Numbered from the stretch's first letter, positions 1 through 11,757 are shown. The stretch: DNA of 64,000 bases from Elephas maximus indicus (GCF_024166365.1 NC_064831.1:25410768-25474767); one strand, 5' to 3'. Numbers and translations: made by a program. Notes: generated by a model not told the origin, from the letters alone.

Positions 1-465
1 CTGACGCTGTACTCTGCCAAGCATCATGTCCTTCTCCGGGGACTGATCCCTCCTGACAACATGTCCAAAGTATGTAAGACGCAGTCTTGTTATACTTGCT
101 TCTAAGGAGCATTCTGGTTGTACTTCTTCTAAGACAGATTTGTTTGTTCTTTTGGCAGTCCATGGTATATTCAATATTCTTCACCAACGCCAATTCGAAG
201 GCATCAATTCTTCTTTGGTCTTCCTTACTCATTGTCCAGCTTTCACATGCATATGATGTGATTGAAAATACCATGGCTTGGGTCAGGCGCACCTTAGTCT
301 TCAGGGTGACATCTTTGCTTTTCAAAACTTTAAAGAGGTCCTTTGCAGCAGATTTACCAAAGGCAATGCATCTTTTGATTTCTTGACTGCTGCTTCCATG
401 GCTGTTGATTGTGGATCCAAGTAAAATGAAATCCTTGACAACTTTAATATTTTCTCCATTTATCA
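1..465 (-). mobile_element. RTE (BovB-like) LINE, 3' portion, antisense
   Basis: This stretch matches, base by base with scattered changes, the segment at about 60165-60560 inside the long RTE copy near the window's right end. Shared blocks include the runs around 'gacaacatgtccaaa' and 'agctttcacatgcatatga'. Read on the minus strand it encodes the region after the RT catalytic core. The copy enters from the left edge and is cut at about 465, where L1 ORF1 sequence starts with no gap. It is a dead fragment with no open frame worth naming. Confidence 0.85.
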
Positions 466-1402
466 AAGAATACAGGGATCTTCTAGATGAAAGTGCATTC
501 CTGGAATTATCAGAGGCAGAATACAAAAGATTAATATACAGAACCCTTCAAGACATCAGGAAGGATATCAGGCAATACACAGAACAAGCCAAGGAACACA
601 CAGATAAAGCAACTCAAGAAACTAAAAAGATTATTCAGGAACATAATGAAAAATTTAATAAGCTGGAAAAATCTATAGACAGACAGCAATCAGAAATTCA
701 GAAGATTAACAATAAAATTACAGAAGTAGACAACTCAATAGCAAGTGAGAGGAGCAAAACTGAGCAAGTAGAAGCCAGAATTTCTGGACTTGAAGATAAA
801 TCACATGGCACTAATACATTTGAAGAAAAATCAGATAAAAGAATTAAAAAAAAATGAAGAAACCTTCAGAATCATGTGGGACTCTATCAAGAGAAACAAC
901 CTACAAGTGATTGGAGTACCAGAACAGGGAAGGATAACAGAAAATACAGAGAGAATTGTTGAAGATTTGTTGGCAAAAAATTCCCTGATGTCATGAAAGA
1001 TGAGAAGATATCTATCCAAGATGCTCATCAAACTCCACATAAGATAGATGTTAAAAGAAAGCCACCAAGACATATTATACTCAAACTTACCAAAAATGAA
1101 GATAGAGAATTTTAAGAGCAGCTAGGGATAAATGAAAAGTCACCTACAAAAGAGAGCCAATAAGAATAAGCTCAGACTACTCGGCAGAAACTATGCAGGC
1201 AAAAAGGAAATGGGATGACTTACATAAAAAATAGAAAGAAAAAAATTGCCAGGCAAGAATCATATATCCATCAAAACTGTCTCTTAAAAGTGAAGGTGAA
1301 ATTAGGACATTTCCAGATAAATGGAAGTTTAGGGAATTCATAAAACTGAAACCAAAACTCCAAAAAATAATAAAGGGAATACTTTGGTTAGAAAATGAAT
1401 AA
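466..1402 (+). pseudogene. L1 ORF1 remnant (copy A)
   Basis: L1 ORF1p is the RNA-binding chaperone of the L1 ribonucleoprotein. Up to 857 the frame encodes a long charged heptad-like region, the coiled coil that trimerises ORF1p, ending in a lysine run and a stop. The following RRM and C-terminal domains are present as shifted segments. One spans 790-996, with the motif 'NNLQVIGVPEQG' typical of mammalian ORF1p, and the rest runs to a stop matching the LENE-stop end seen in copy F. The N-terminus is lost with the 5' truncation. At least one frameshift and several stops make it non-functional. Confidence 0.85.
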
Positions 1403-1840
1403 TATCAGGTATCAACTTAAGACTAGAACAATGGTCAGAGAATCAGAAATCAACCCAGAAAGGGAAATAAAAAAAAAAAAAGCAGGATTAAAAAAAAAAA
1501 AAGCTTGAAGCAGAGTAATGGCGATATTATTATATAAAGAAGACTACATTAAAACAATAAAGAGGGACAAAAAAATGTAATCATAGATCTTCCATATGGA
1601 GAGGAAGATACGGCAATACAAAGAAATAATTTAGAAAAAGGCAGGTAAAAAGATAACCACAAAGCAGACAAACTATCCTATTCATTGAAATAAAATACCA
1701 GAAAAAAATGGAGACTCAGCAGAAACAAAATCAACAACAACAGATATGAGAAAAGGGCAATATTTAAAGATAATCTACTCCACACATAAAATTGAGTGGG
1801 AAAAAGAAACTGTCAACAACACACACAAAAAGACATCAAA
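1403..1840 (+). other. L1 inter-ORF spacer (copy A)
   Basis: About 438 nt lie between the ORF1 stop and the ORF2 ATG, with A-runs near 1470-1500. Copy F has a matching spacer of about 470 nt at 26457-26928, so this is a property of the L1 lineage, not a later insertion. Human and mouse L1 spacers are far shorter (tens of nt). Confidence 0.7.
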
Positions 1841-4800
1841 ATGATACCACTAAATTCATACCTATCCATAATTACGCTGAATGTAAATGGACTAAAGGCA
1901 CCAATAAAGAGACAGACAGTGGCAGAATGCATTAAAAAACAAGATCCGTCTATATGCTGCGTACAAAAGACACACTTTACACTTAGAGACACAAACTAAA
2001 ACTCAAAGGATGGAAAAATATATACTAAGCAAACAACAATCAAAAAAGAACAGCAGTAGCAATATTAATTTCTGACAATATAGACTTTAAAGTTAAATCC
2101 ATCATAAATGATAGGGAAGGACACTATATAATGATTAAAGGGACAATATATGCCAAGAAGACATGACCGTATTAAATATTTATGCACCCAATGACAGAGT
2201 GACAAGATAAATTAAAAAAAACTCTATCAGCATTGAAAAGTGAGATCGACAACTCCACAATAATAGTAAGAGACTCCTACACACTCCTTTCGGTGAAGGA
2301 CAGGACATCAAGAAAGAAGCTAAAACAAAGACAGGGAAGAGCTAAATGCCACAATCAACCAACTTGACCTCATAGAACAGTCCACCCAACAGCAACTAAG
2401 TATACCTTCCTTTCTATTGCACATGGAACATACTCTAGAATAGAGTATGCCTTAGCAGAATCCAAAATACTGAAATATTCGAAAACATCTTCTCTGACAA
2501 TAAGGCCATAAAAGTGGAAATCAATAACAGGAAAAGCAGGGAAAAGAAATCAAACACTTGGAAACTGAACAATACCCTGCTCAAAAAAGACTGGATTATA
2601 GAAGAAATGAAGGGTGGAATAAAGAAATTCATAGAATCCAATGAGAATGAAAACACTTCCTACCAGAACCTCTGGGACACAGGGAAAGCAGAGCTCAGAG
2701 TTCAATTTATATCAATAAATGCATGCTTACAAAAAGAAGAAGGGGCCAAAATCAAAAAATTATCTCTACAACCTGAACAAAGAGAAAGAAAGCAACAAAA
2801 GAAACGCTCAGCCACTGGAAGAAAACAAATAATAAAAATTAGAGCAGAAATAAATGAAATAGAAAACGGAAAAACAATTGAAAAAATTAACAAGACCAAA
2901 GGCTGGTTCTTTGAAAAAATCAACGAAATTGATAAACCATTGGCCAAACTGACAAAAGAAAAACAGGAGAGGAAGCAAATAACCTGAATAAGAAATGAGA
3001 TAAACGATACTACAACCGAACAAACTGAAATTAAAAGAATCTTATCACATTACTATGAAAAATTTTACTATAACAAATTTGAAAACCTAGAAGAAATGGA
3101 TGAATTCCTAGAAACACACTACCTACCTAAACTAACACAGAGGTAGAACAACTAAATAGACCCATAACAAAAGAAGAGATAGAAAAAGTAATCAAAAAAC
3201 TCCCACCAAAAAAAAGCCCTGGTCCAGAAGGCTTCACTGCTGAGTTCTACCAAAGTTTCAGAGAAGAGTTACCACGGCTACTACTATAAGTTCTTCAGAG
3301 CATAAAAAGGACAGAATACTTCCAAACTCTTTCTATGAAGCCACCATATCCCTGATAACAAAACCAGGTAGAGACACCACAAAAGAAGAAAATTACACAC
3401 ATATATCCGTCATAAACACAGATGCAAAAATACTCAACAAAATTCAAGCCTATAGAATTCAACAACATCTCAAAAAAATAATTCTCCATGACCAAGTGGG
3501 ATTCATGGCAGGTATGCAGGGATGGTTCAACTTTAGAAAAAAAATTAATGTAATCATCATATAAATAAACCAATAATGTAATCCATCATATAAATAAAAC
3601 AAAAGACAAGAATCACATGATTTTATCAATTGATGCAGAAAAGGCATTTGACAAAGTTCAACACCCATTCACGATAAAAACTCTCAGCAAAATAGGAATA
3701 GAAGGAAAATTCCTCAACATAACAAAGGACATTTATACAGAGCCAATAGCCAACATCATCCTAAATGGAGAGAGCCTGAAAACATTCCCCCTGAGATCAG
3801 AAACCAGACAAGGATGCCCTTTATCACCACTCTTATTCAACATTGTGCTGGAAGTCCTAGCCAAAGCAATTAGGTTAGATAAAGAAATAAAGGGCATCCA
3901 GATTGGCAAGGAAGAAGTCAAAGTATCTCTATTTGCAGATGACATGATCTTATACACAAAAAAAACCCTAAGGAATCCTCCAGAAAACCACTGAAACTAA
4001 TAAAAGAGTTCAGGACAATATTGGGATACAAGATAAAGTTACAAAAATCAGTTGGATTCCTCTACGCCAAAGAAAAGAACATCAAAGAGGAAATCACCAA
4101 ATCAATACCATTTACAGTAACCCCAAAGAAGATAAAATACTTAGGAATAAATCTTAACAGAGACGTAAAAGATTTTTACAAAGAAAACTACAAAACACTT
4201 CTGCAGAAACCAAAAGAGACCTACATAAATGGAAAAACATACTTTGCTTGTGAATAGGAAGACTTAACATTATAAAAATGTCTTTTCTACCAAAAGCGAT
4301 CTATACATTTAATGCATTTCTGTCCCAAATTCCAATGACATTCTTTAATGAGATGGAAAAACAAATCACCATCTTTAAATGGGAGGGAAAGAGGTCCCGG
4401 ATAAGTAAAACACTACTGAAAAAGAAGAACAAAGTGGGAGGCCTTACTCTACCTGATTTTAGAACCTGTTATACTGCCACAGTAGTCTAAAAAGCCTGGT
4501 ACTGGTACAGCAACAGATACATAGACCAATGGAACAGAATTGAGAATCCAGGCCTAAATCCATCCACATATAAGCAGTGGATGTTTGACAAAGGCCCCAA
4601 AACAGTTTAATGGGGGAAAAGACAGTCCTTTTAACAAATGGTGCTGGCATAATTGGATATCCATCTCCAAAAAAATGAAACAAGACCCATACCTCACTCC
4701 ATGCACAAAAACGAGCTCAAAATGGATCAAAGACCTAAATATAAAATCTAAAACGATAAAGATCATGGAAGACAAACATGGCATAAACACTACAGAAAGC

Positions 4801-5617
4801 ATTAGTAACAATGCAGAAGAAAAACTAGATAACTGGGAGCTCCTAAAAATCAAACACCTATACTCCTCCAAAGACTTCACCAAAAGCCTGAAAAGATTAC
4901 CTACAGACTCTGAAAAAGTTTTTAGCTATGACATTCCCGATCAACACCTCATCTCTAAAATTTACATGATACTGCAAAAACTCAACTACAAGAAAACAAA
5001 TAACCCAATTAAAAAACGGCCAAAAGATATGAACAGGCACTTCACTAAAGAAGACATTCGGGTAGCTAAGAGATACATAGGACATGCTCACGATCATTAG
5101 CCATTAGAGTTATGCAAATGAAAACTACAATGAGTTTTCATCTCACTCCAACAAGGCTGGCATTAATCTAAAAAACAATAAATGTTGGAGAAGCTGTGTA
5201 GAGATTGGAACACTTATACACAGCTGGTGGGAATGTAAAGTGGTACAACCACTTTGGAAATTGATTTGGCACTTCCTTAAAAAGCTAGAAATAGAAGTAG
5301 CATACGATCCAGCAATCCCATTCTTTGGAATATATTCTAGAGAAAGAACAGCCTTTACTCGAACAGATATATGCACACCCATGTTTATTGCAGCACTGTT
5401 TACAACAGCAAAAGGATAGAAGCAACCAATGTGCCCATCAATGGATGAACGGATAAATAAATTATGGTATGTTCACACAATGGAATACTACGCATCGATA
5501 AAGAACAGTGAGGAATCTGTGACACATTTCATAACATGGAGGAATCTGGAAGGCATTATGCTGAGTGAAATTAGTCAGTTGCAAAAGGACAAATATTTTA
5601 TAAAACCACTATTATAA
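1841..5617 (+). pseudogene. L1 ORF2 endonuclease/reverse transcriptase remnant (copy A)
   Basis: ORF2p nicks DNA and primes reverse transcription on the nick. The start at 1841 encodes 'MIPLNSYLSIITLNVNG', the conserved L1 endonuclease N-terminus. Open pieces follow: endonuclease 1841-1999, pre-RT 2514-2987, RT 3617-3994, thumb and C-terminal 4021-4490 and 4585-5100, and a terminal piece 5429-5617. The RT catalytic box FADD is intact at 3932-3943. The full frame would be about 1,260 codons, the usual size. Many stops and frameshifts separate the pieces, for example after 1999 and after 2987, so it is dead. Confidence 0.92.
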
Positions 5618-5671
5618 GAACTCAAGAAATAGTTTAAACAGGGAAGAAAATATTCTTTGATGGTTATGAGA

Positions 5672-5700
5672 GGGGGAAGGGAGGAAGGGTGAGAGCGGGG
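5672..5700 (+). other. G-rich polypurine tract of the L1 3'UTR
   Basis: Four G-runs of 3-5 bases occur within 29 nt on the sense strand, a potential G-quadruplex. The same position in the 3'UTR is C-rich on the plus strand in the minus-oriented copies D (about 15268-15298), E (about 20057-20095) and H (about 47700-47738). A 3'UTR polypurine tract is a known conserved feature of mammalian L1. Its role here is inferred from that knowledge only. Confidence 0.65.
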
Positions 5701-6611
5701 TATTCACTAATTAGTAGATAAGAACTACTTCAGGTGATGGGAAAGATAATATGAAATACAGGTGAGGTCAGCACAACTGGACTAAACCAAAAGCAAAGAA
5801 GTTTCCTGAATAAACTGAATGCTTCGAAGGCCAGTGTAGCAGGGGCAGGGGTTTGAGGTCCATGGTTTCAGAGGATGTCTAAGTCAACTGGCATAATAAA
5901 ATCTATTAAGAAAACATTCTGCATCCCACCTTTGAGAGTCGCATCTGGTTCTGAAACGCTAGCAAGTGGCCATCTAAAATGCATTGATTAGTCTCAACCC
6001 ACCTGGATCAAAGGAGAATGAAGAACACCAAGGACACAAGGTAATTACAAGCCCAAAGACAGAAAGGGCTACATAAACCAGAGTCTACATCAGCCTAAGA
6101 CCAGAAGAGCTAGGTGATGCCCGGCTACAATGGATCACTGCCCTGACAGGGAACACAACAGAGAACCCCTGAGGGAGCAGGAGAGCAGTGGGATGCAGAC
6201 CCTAAATTGTCATAAAAAGATCAGACTTAGTGGTCTGACTGAGACTAGAAGTACCCCAGTGGTCATGGCCCCCAGGCTTTCTGTTGGCACAGGACAGAAA
6301 CCATTCCCAAAGCCAACTCTTCAGACAGGGATTGGCGTGGGATGCTGGTGAGGAGTGAGCTTCTTGAATCAGGTGGACGCTTGAGTCTATGTTGACATCT
6401 CCTGCCTGGAGGGGAGATGAGAGGGTACAGGGGGTTAGAAGCTGGCAAAATGGAAATGAAAATAGAGAGAGAAGGGAGGGAGAGGGCAGTTTCATTAGGG
6501 GGAGAGCAATTGGGAGTATGTAGCAAGGTGTATATAAGTTTTTGTATGAGAGACTGACTTGATTTGTAAAGTTTCATTAAAGCACAATAAAAATTAAAAA
6601 GAAAAAAAAAA

Positions 6612-7687
6612 GATGTTTGCCTGTGCATTACTGACTATTCAGAGACTTTGCACTCTGTGGATCACAGAAAATCTGGATAATATTGCCAAGAATGGGAATT
6701 CCAGAACACTTAATTATGCTCATGAAGAACCTGTACTTAGACCAAGAGGCAGTCATTGGAATGGAACAAGGAGACACTGTGTGATTTAAAGTAAGGAAAG
6801 GTGTGTGTCAGGGATGTATCTTTTCACCGTATTTATTTAATCTGTATGCTGAGCAAGCTGTACTAGATGGAGAAAAAAGGGGAATCAGGATTGGAGGAAG
6901 ACTCATGAACAACATGTGATATGCAGATAACACAACCTTGTTAGTTGAAAGTGAAAGGACTTGAAGCACTTATTGATGAAAAACAAAGACCACAGCCTTC
7001 CGTATGGATTACACCTCAATATAAAGAAAAGAAAAATCCTCACAACTGTACCAATAAACAACAGCATGATCAATGGAGAAAATAGTGACGTTGTCAAGGA
7101 TTTCACTTTACTTGAATCAATTCCCATGGAAGGAGTAGTCAAGAAATCATTTGACACATTGCATTGGGCTAATCTGCTTCAAAAGATCTCTTTGAAGTGT
7201 TAAAATCACAGATGTCACTTTAAGGACTAAGTAGCACCTAAAGCAAGCCATGGTATTTTCAATCACTTCTTAGGCATGTGAAAGCTGGACAATGAGTAAG
7301 GAAGACTGAAGAATTGATGCCTTTGAATTATGATATTTGTGAAACATGTCAAATATACCATGGCCTGCCAAAGAACAAACAAATGGGTCTTGGAAGAAGT
7401 ACTGCCAGAATGCTTAGAAGCGAGGATGGTGGAATTCACCTCACGTACTTTGGACGTTATCAGAAGAGACTGGTTCCTGGAGTAGGACATCATTCTTGGT
7501 ACATTAGCGGGTCAGTGAAAAAGAGGAAGACCCTCAACATGATGGATTGACACAGTGGCTTCAACAATGGGCTCAAACATAACAATGACTGCGAGGATTC
7601 TGCAGAACTGGGCAGTGTTTCATTCTGTTGTGCATAGGGTAATTATTAGTCAGAACTGACTTGACAGCACCTAACAACAACAACAAT
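6612..7687 (+). mobile_element. RTE (BovB-like) LINE, 3' half, sense
   Basis: The copy begins within the RT domain; 'aagaatgggaatt' near 6690 matches the reverse complement at about 60940. It runs to the RTE 3' end, with 'agtcagaactgacttgacag' just before a CAA-type tail at 7668-7687. On the plus strand the frame shows 'GCIFSPYLFNLYAE', an RT motif. The catalytic box reads YADN at about 6919-6930 instead of YADD, and an in-frame stop lies just before it. The copy is therefore dead. Its polarity is opposite to the RTE piece at 1-465, so the two are separate insertions. Confidence 0.88.
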
Positions 7688-7707
7688 TTTTAAGGAAGAA
7701 GATCACC

Positions 7708-7815
7708 AGGATTTTCTCCTGGGGGGCGCTGGGTGGGTTTGAACTACCAACCTTCTTGTTAGTAACTTTTTAGTTAGTAGCTGTGCTCTTAAACTTTGCA
7801 ACTCCAGGCTTTGTT
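7708..7815 (-). mobile_element. AfroSINE fragment, antisense
   Basis: A degraded antisense copy of the tRNA-derived SINE. The phrase near 7733, 'gggtttgaactaccaacctt', is the complement of the B-box region. A run of 'agctgtgctcttaaac' follows, complementary to the A-box head. It lies immediately after the RTE tail. Confidence 0.7.
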
Positions 7816-7859
7816 GGAATGGCCTCTACGAAAAGTCATATATAACTCTTACGAGCTGT

Positions 7860-8086
7860 TACGGGTTGAATTGTGCCTGCCAAAAACGTGTATCAACTTT
7901 GCCATAATTCCCAGCATTATGTAATTGACCACCATTTTGTCATCTGATGTGATTTTTCTATGCATTGTAAATCCTACCACTATGATGTTAATGAGGCAGG
8001 ATTAGAGGCAATTATGTTAATGAGTCAGGACTCAATCTACAAGTTTGGATTTTAAGTCAATCTCCTTTGAGATATAAAAGAGAGAA
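7860..8086 (+). mobile_element. MaLR-like LTR fragment
   Basis: This matches the first half of the LTRs at 53022, 56490 and 57937. The shared order is 'ggttgaattgtg', a 'gtgtatcaac' block, 'ttgtaaatcct', 'tgttaatgaggcagga' and 'gagatataaaag'. It breaks off at about 8086, where L1 copy C begins, so the L1 probably inserted into or replaced the rest. Confidence 0.7.
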
Positions 8087-8100
8087 GTTAGAGGCAGAGC

Positions 8101-8109
8101 CAAGATGGC
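8101..8109 (+). promoter_or_regulatory. YY1-like site at the L1 5' end
   Basis: CAAGATGGC lies within the first ~25 nt of copy C. The same core occurs at the 5' ends of copy F (29182-29190, minus) and of the L1 fragment at 39854-39862. In human L1, YY1 binds this core and sets the transcription start. Function here is inferred by analogy. Confidence 0.6.
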
Positions 8110-8655
8110 AGAATAGACAGATGCTTCTGGCGAGTCCCCTTACAACAAAGACTTGAAAAAACAAGTGAAATGAGCATATTTATGAGAAGCTAAGAGCCCT
8201 AAGCATCAAAGGCAAGCTTAGAAAACGAACTGAGGGGCAGAGGAAAGAAGAGACAGTTCAGAAATGGAGAGGAGTTACCAGACCTGAGTTGTGGGGAGAC
8301 CTCAGGCGCCACTCCTGGGAGCTGTGGTGGAGGGCTGGTACTAGCCTTCAGCCACGGTTTCCTCACAGAGAAGCAGTCAGCCATGCAGCCTACTCACATC
8401 TCTGGAACCAGAGGAGAACAGCACTCTCAGCAAAGACTAAGTAGTTGCACATATTTTACCACCCCACCCCACTCCCAAGCTGGCTTTAGGGGCTGATTTC
8501 CTTGGCCCTGAGATAGGACCTGTTGAGTGCCTAGAGCCATCCTCCCAGCCTTGGAGAAGGAATAAATTTGTAATTGGGAGAAAAGATAACTTGCCAGCTC
8601 CACTAACAGTGGGAGCTCAGGACAGAAGCAGCTCCTGTCCAGGTATAAATGGTCC

Positions 8656-9156
8656 ATGGACTTCGAGTGCCTTTCACACTTGCATGGACCTGTGTGGGCC
8701 TATTTCGGGAGAAAAGGCCCTAGTTGGCAGACAACAATTGTTTCAGTTGTGGGGTCGAGAGGTGGGTGTTTGATGTTTGACATTTCTTTGCCTATTATAC
8801 AGGGTCCTCACCCACCCATATCAGGGACCAAAAGACTGGTGGCTCCAGTCAGGTCACCCAGCCACCCGCGACAGGGATCCAAGGACAACTGGAAGCTCCC
8901 AGTCCTTACAACCAAAAACTTTGGGAGCCCATGGTCCATCTGCAGAACCCACCCACCTGTATGCTCTAGGGAACAGGGACATGCTTTCCTCAGAGACACA
9001 CAGGGGATGATTCTCAGCCCCCTGCCTTGTTCAGAGCATGACCCCCTGCTGCAACCAGATACCGGTACCTACACCAATCACCCCTGCCCCTCTAAGACTA
9101 TAGGACAGAGCCTGTACCACACACTTGATGATCAGCTTCCTGGACACCTGAGCTGA
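8656..9156 (+). other. Open reading frame in L1 5'UTR (copy C), doubtful coding
   Basis: A 166-codon open frame on the sense strand of the 5'UTR, starting 'MDFECLSHLHGP'. The same frame is open for about 164 codons in copy F (28148-28642, minus), and by eye the two translations agree at about 70% of positions. I recognise no domain; the product would be rich in proline, serine and histidine. Against coding: copy F has GTG in place of the ATG, and an overlapping 60-codon frame (8591-8773 here) is equally conserved. The open frame may simply reflect GC-rich composition. Confidence 0.3.
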
Positions 9157-9350
9157 ATTCATACAAGAAAAGTGGATGGACTCCTGGACTGATATACCTG
9201 ATAACAGCTCTAGCCATCTGGGGACAGGACGCCAGAGCTCCAAAGGTGAAAATAATCAAGCTAGCTCACTCAAGCAACCCATGTGGACATATCAAAACAA
9301 AACAAAGCAAGAAGCTACGACACAGTTAGCAAACATAAAATGAACTAATA

Positions 9351-11717
9351 CAATAATAGTACGAGACTTCAACATGCCACTTTGAGTGAAAGACAGGGTG
9401 TCCAGAAGGAAGCTCAATAAAGGCATGGAAGATCTAAATGCCACAATCAACCAACTCGACCTCATAGACATATACAAAACACTCCACCCAAGAGCAGCCA
9501 AGTGTACTTTCTTTTCTAGTGCACTTGGAACATTCTCTAGAATAGACCACATATTAGGTCATAAAGCAAGCCTTAGCAGAATCCAAAACACTGAAATAGT
9601 ACAAAGCATCTTCTCTGACCATAAGGTCATAAAAGAGGAAATCAATAACAGGAAAAGCAGGGAAGGGAAATCAAACACTTGGAAACTGAACAATACCCTG
9701 CACAAAAAAAAAAAAAAAAAAAAACTGGATTATAGAAGACATTAAAATTGGAATAAAGAAATTCAGAGAACCAATGGGAATGAAAACACTTCCTATCAGA
9801 ACCTTTGGGACACAGCAAAACAAGTGCTCAGAGGTCAATTCATATCAATAAATGCACACATCCAAAAAGAAGAAAGGGCCAAAATCAAAGAATTATCCCT
9901 AAAATTTGAACAAATAGAGAGCAACAAAAGAAACGCTCAGGCACCAGAAGGAAACAAATAATAAAAATTAGAGCAGAAATAAATGAAATAGAAAACAGAA
10001 AAAAGAATTGAAAGAATTAACAAGGCCAAAGGTTGGTTCTTTGAAAAAATCAACCAAATTGATAAACCATTGGCCAAACTGACAAAAGAAAAACAGGAAA
10101 GGAAGCAAATAACCTGAATAAGAAATGAGATGGGAAATATTAAAACAGACCCAACTGAAATTAAAGAATCACATCAGATTACTATGAAAAATTTTACTGT
10201 AACAAACTGGAAAACCTAGAAGAAATGGATGAATTCCTAGAAACACACTACCTACGTAAACTAACACAAACAGAGGCAGAACAACTAAATAGACCCATAA
10301 CAAAAGAAGAGATTCAAAAAGTAATCAAAAAGCTCCCAAGAAAAAAAAGCCCTGGTCCAGAAGGCTTCACTGCAGAGTTCTACCAAACTTTCAGAGAAGA
10401 GTTAGCACGCCTACTACTATAGGTTTTTCAGAGCATAGAGAAGGACGGAATACTCCCAAACTCATTCTATGAAGCCAGCATATCCCTGATACGAAAACCG
10501 GGTAGAAACACCAAAAAAAAAAAGAAAAAGAAAATTACACACCTATATCCCTGATAAACACAGATGCAAAAATCCTCAACAAAATTTTATCCAAAAGAAT
10601 TCAACAAAGCATCAAAAAAATAATTCACCATGACCAAGTGGGATTCATACCAGGTATGCAGGGATGGTTCAACAAATAGAAAAACAATTAATGTAATCCA
10701 TCATATAAATAAACTATTAATGTAATCCATCATATAAATAAAACAAAAGACAAGAATCACACGATTTTATCAATTGATGCAGAAAAGGCATTTGACAAAA
10801 TTCAACACACATTCATGACAAAAACTCTCAGTGAAATAGGAATAGAAGGAAAATTCCTCAATATAATAAAAGACATTCATACAAAACCAATAGCATGAAT
10901 CACCCTAAATGGAGAGAGCCTGAAATCATTCCCCTGAGATCAGGAACCAGACAAGGATGCCCTTTATCACCGCTCTTATTCAACATTGCGCTGGAGGTCC
11001 TAGCCAGAGCAATTAGGTTAGATAAAGAAATAAAGGGCATCCAGATTGGCAAGGAAGAAGTCAAAGTATCTCTATTTGCAGATGTCATGATCTTATACAC
11101 AGAAAACCCTCAGGAATCCTCCAGAAAACTACTGAAACTAATAAAGGAGTTCAGCACAGTATCGGGATTCAAGATAAACATATAAAAATCAGTTGAATTC
11201 CTCTACACCTACAAAAAGAACATCGAAGAGAAAACCACCAAATCAATACCATCTACAGCAGCTTCCAAGAAGATAAAATACTTAGGAATAAATCTTACCA
11301 GACACATAAAAGATTTATACAAAGAAAGCTACAAAACACTTTTGCAAGAAACCAAAAGAGTCCTAGCCAGCCCACTGCCTTCGAGTCAATTCCAACTCAT
11401 AAGACCTATGAACACAAAAATATACCTTGCTTTTCATGGATAGGAGGAATTAACATTATAAAAATGTCTATTCTACTAAAAGCGATCTATAGATTTAACA
11501 CAATTCTGATCCAAATTCCAACAATATTTTTTAATGAGATGGGAAAACTAATGACCAAATTCATATGGAAGGGAAAGAGGCCCCTGATAAGTAAAGCACT
11601 ACTGAAAAAGAAGAACAAAGTGAGAGGCCTTATTCTACCTGATTTTTGAACCTGTTATACTGCCACACTAGTCAAAACAACCTGGCACTGGTACAACAAC
11701 AGATCCGTAGACCAATG
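9351..11717 (+). pseudogene. L1 ORF2 remnant (copy C)
   Basis: The open pieces are endonuclease 9386-9745, pre-RT 10225-10422, RT 10895-11185 and thumb 11464-11649. The RT box reads FADV at about 11075-11086, losing the second catalytic aspartate. An ORF2 A-run has grown to 22 A at 9703-9724, breaking the frame. The first ~140 codons of the endonuclease and the whole C-terminus after about 11717 are missing. Confidence 0.88.
11362..11408 (-). mobile_element. AfroSINE 3'-end scrap inside L1 copy C
   Basis: The sequence 'ccttcgagtcaattccaact' interrupts ORF2. It is the complement of the SINE 3' end (agtcagaat-gactcgatggc). The copy is strongly 5'-truncated. Confidence 0.55.
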
Positions 11718-11757
11718 GTGTGTGTGTGTATGTGTGCGTGTGTATGTGTATGTGTAT
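11718..11757. repeat. TG-rich microsatellite
   Basis: An imperfect (TG)n and (TGTA)n tract at the junction between truncated L1 copy C and an antisense SINE. Confidence 0.85.

Larger units (their letters stand above)
466..6611 (+). mobile_element. L1 LINE copy A, 5'-truncated
   Basis: A long L1 in sense orientation. It begins inside ORF1, at the same point as the sequence near 27860 in copy F, so the 5'UTR and ORF1 start are missing. It continues through ORF1 (stop at 1400-1402), a spacer of about 440 nt, ORF2 (ATG at 1841, stop near 5617) and a 3'UTR of about 1 kb. The 3'UTR has a G-rich purine tract, an AATAAA at 6586-6591 and an A-rich tail. Both reading frames are broken. I see no target-site duplication: the left flank is antisense RTE and the right flank is sense RTE. 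Confidence 0.95.
8087..11717 (+). mobile_element. L1 LINE copy C, internally deleted and 3'-truncated
   Basis: It has a genuine L1 5' end (GCCAAGATGGC at 8099-8109) and about 1.26 kb of 5'UTR homologous to copy F at 27941-29202. At about 9350 the 5'UTR jumps straight into the middle of the ORF2 endonuclease domain. All of ORF1, the spacer and the start of ORF2 are missing. ORF2 then continues in broken pieces to about 11717, where a TG microsatellite and an antisense SINE replace the rest, so the 3' end is missing too. A small antisense SINE scrap interrupts it at about 11362-11408. Confidence 0.92.
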
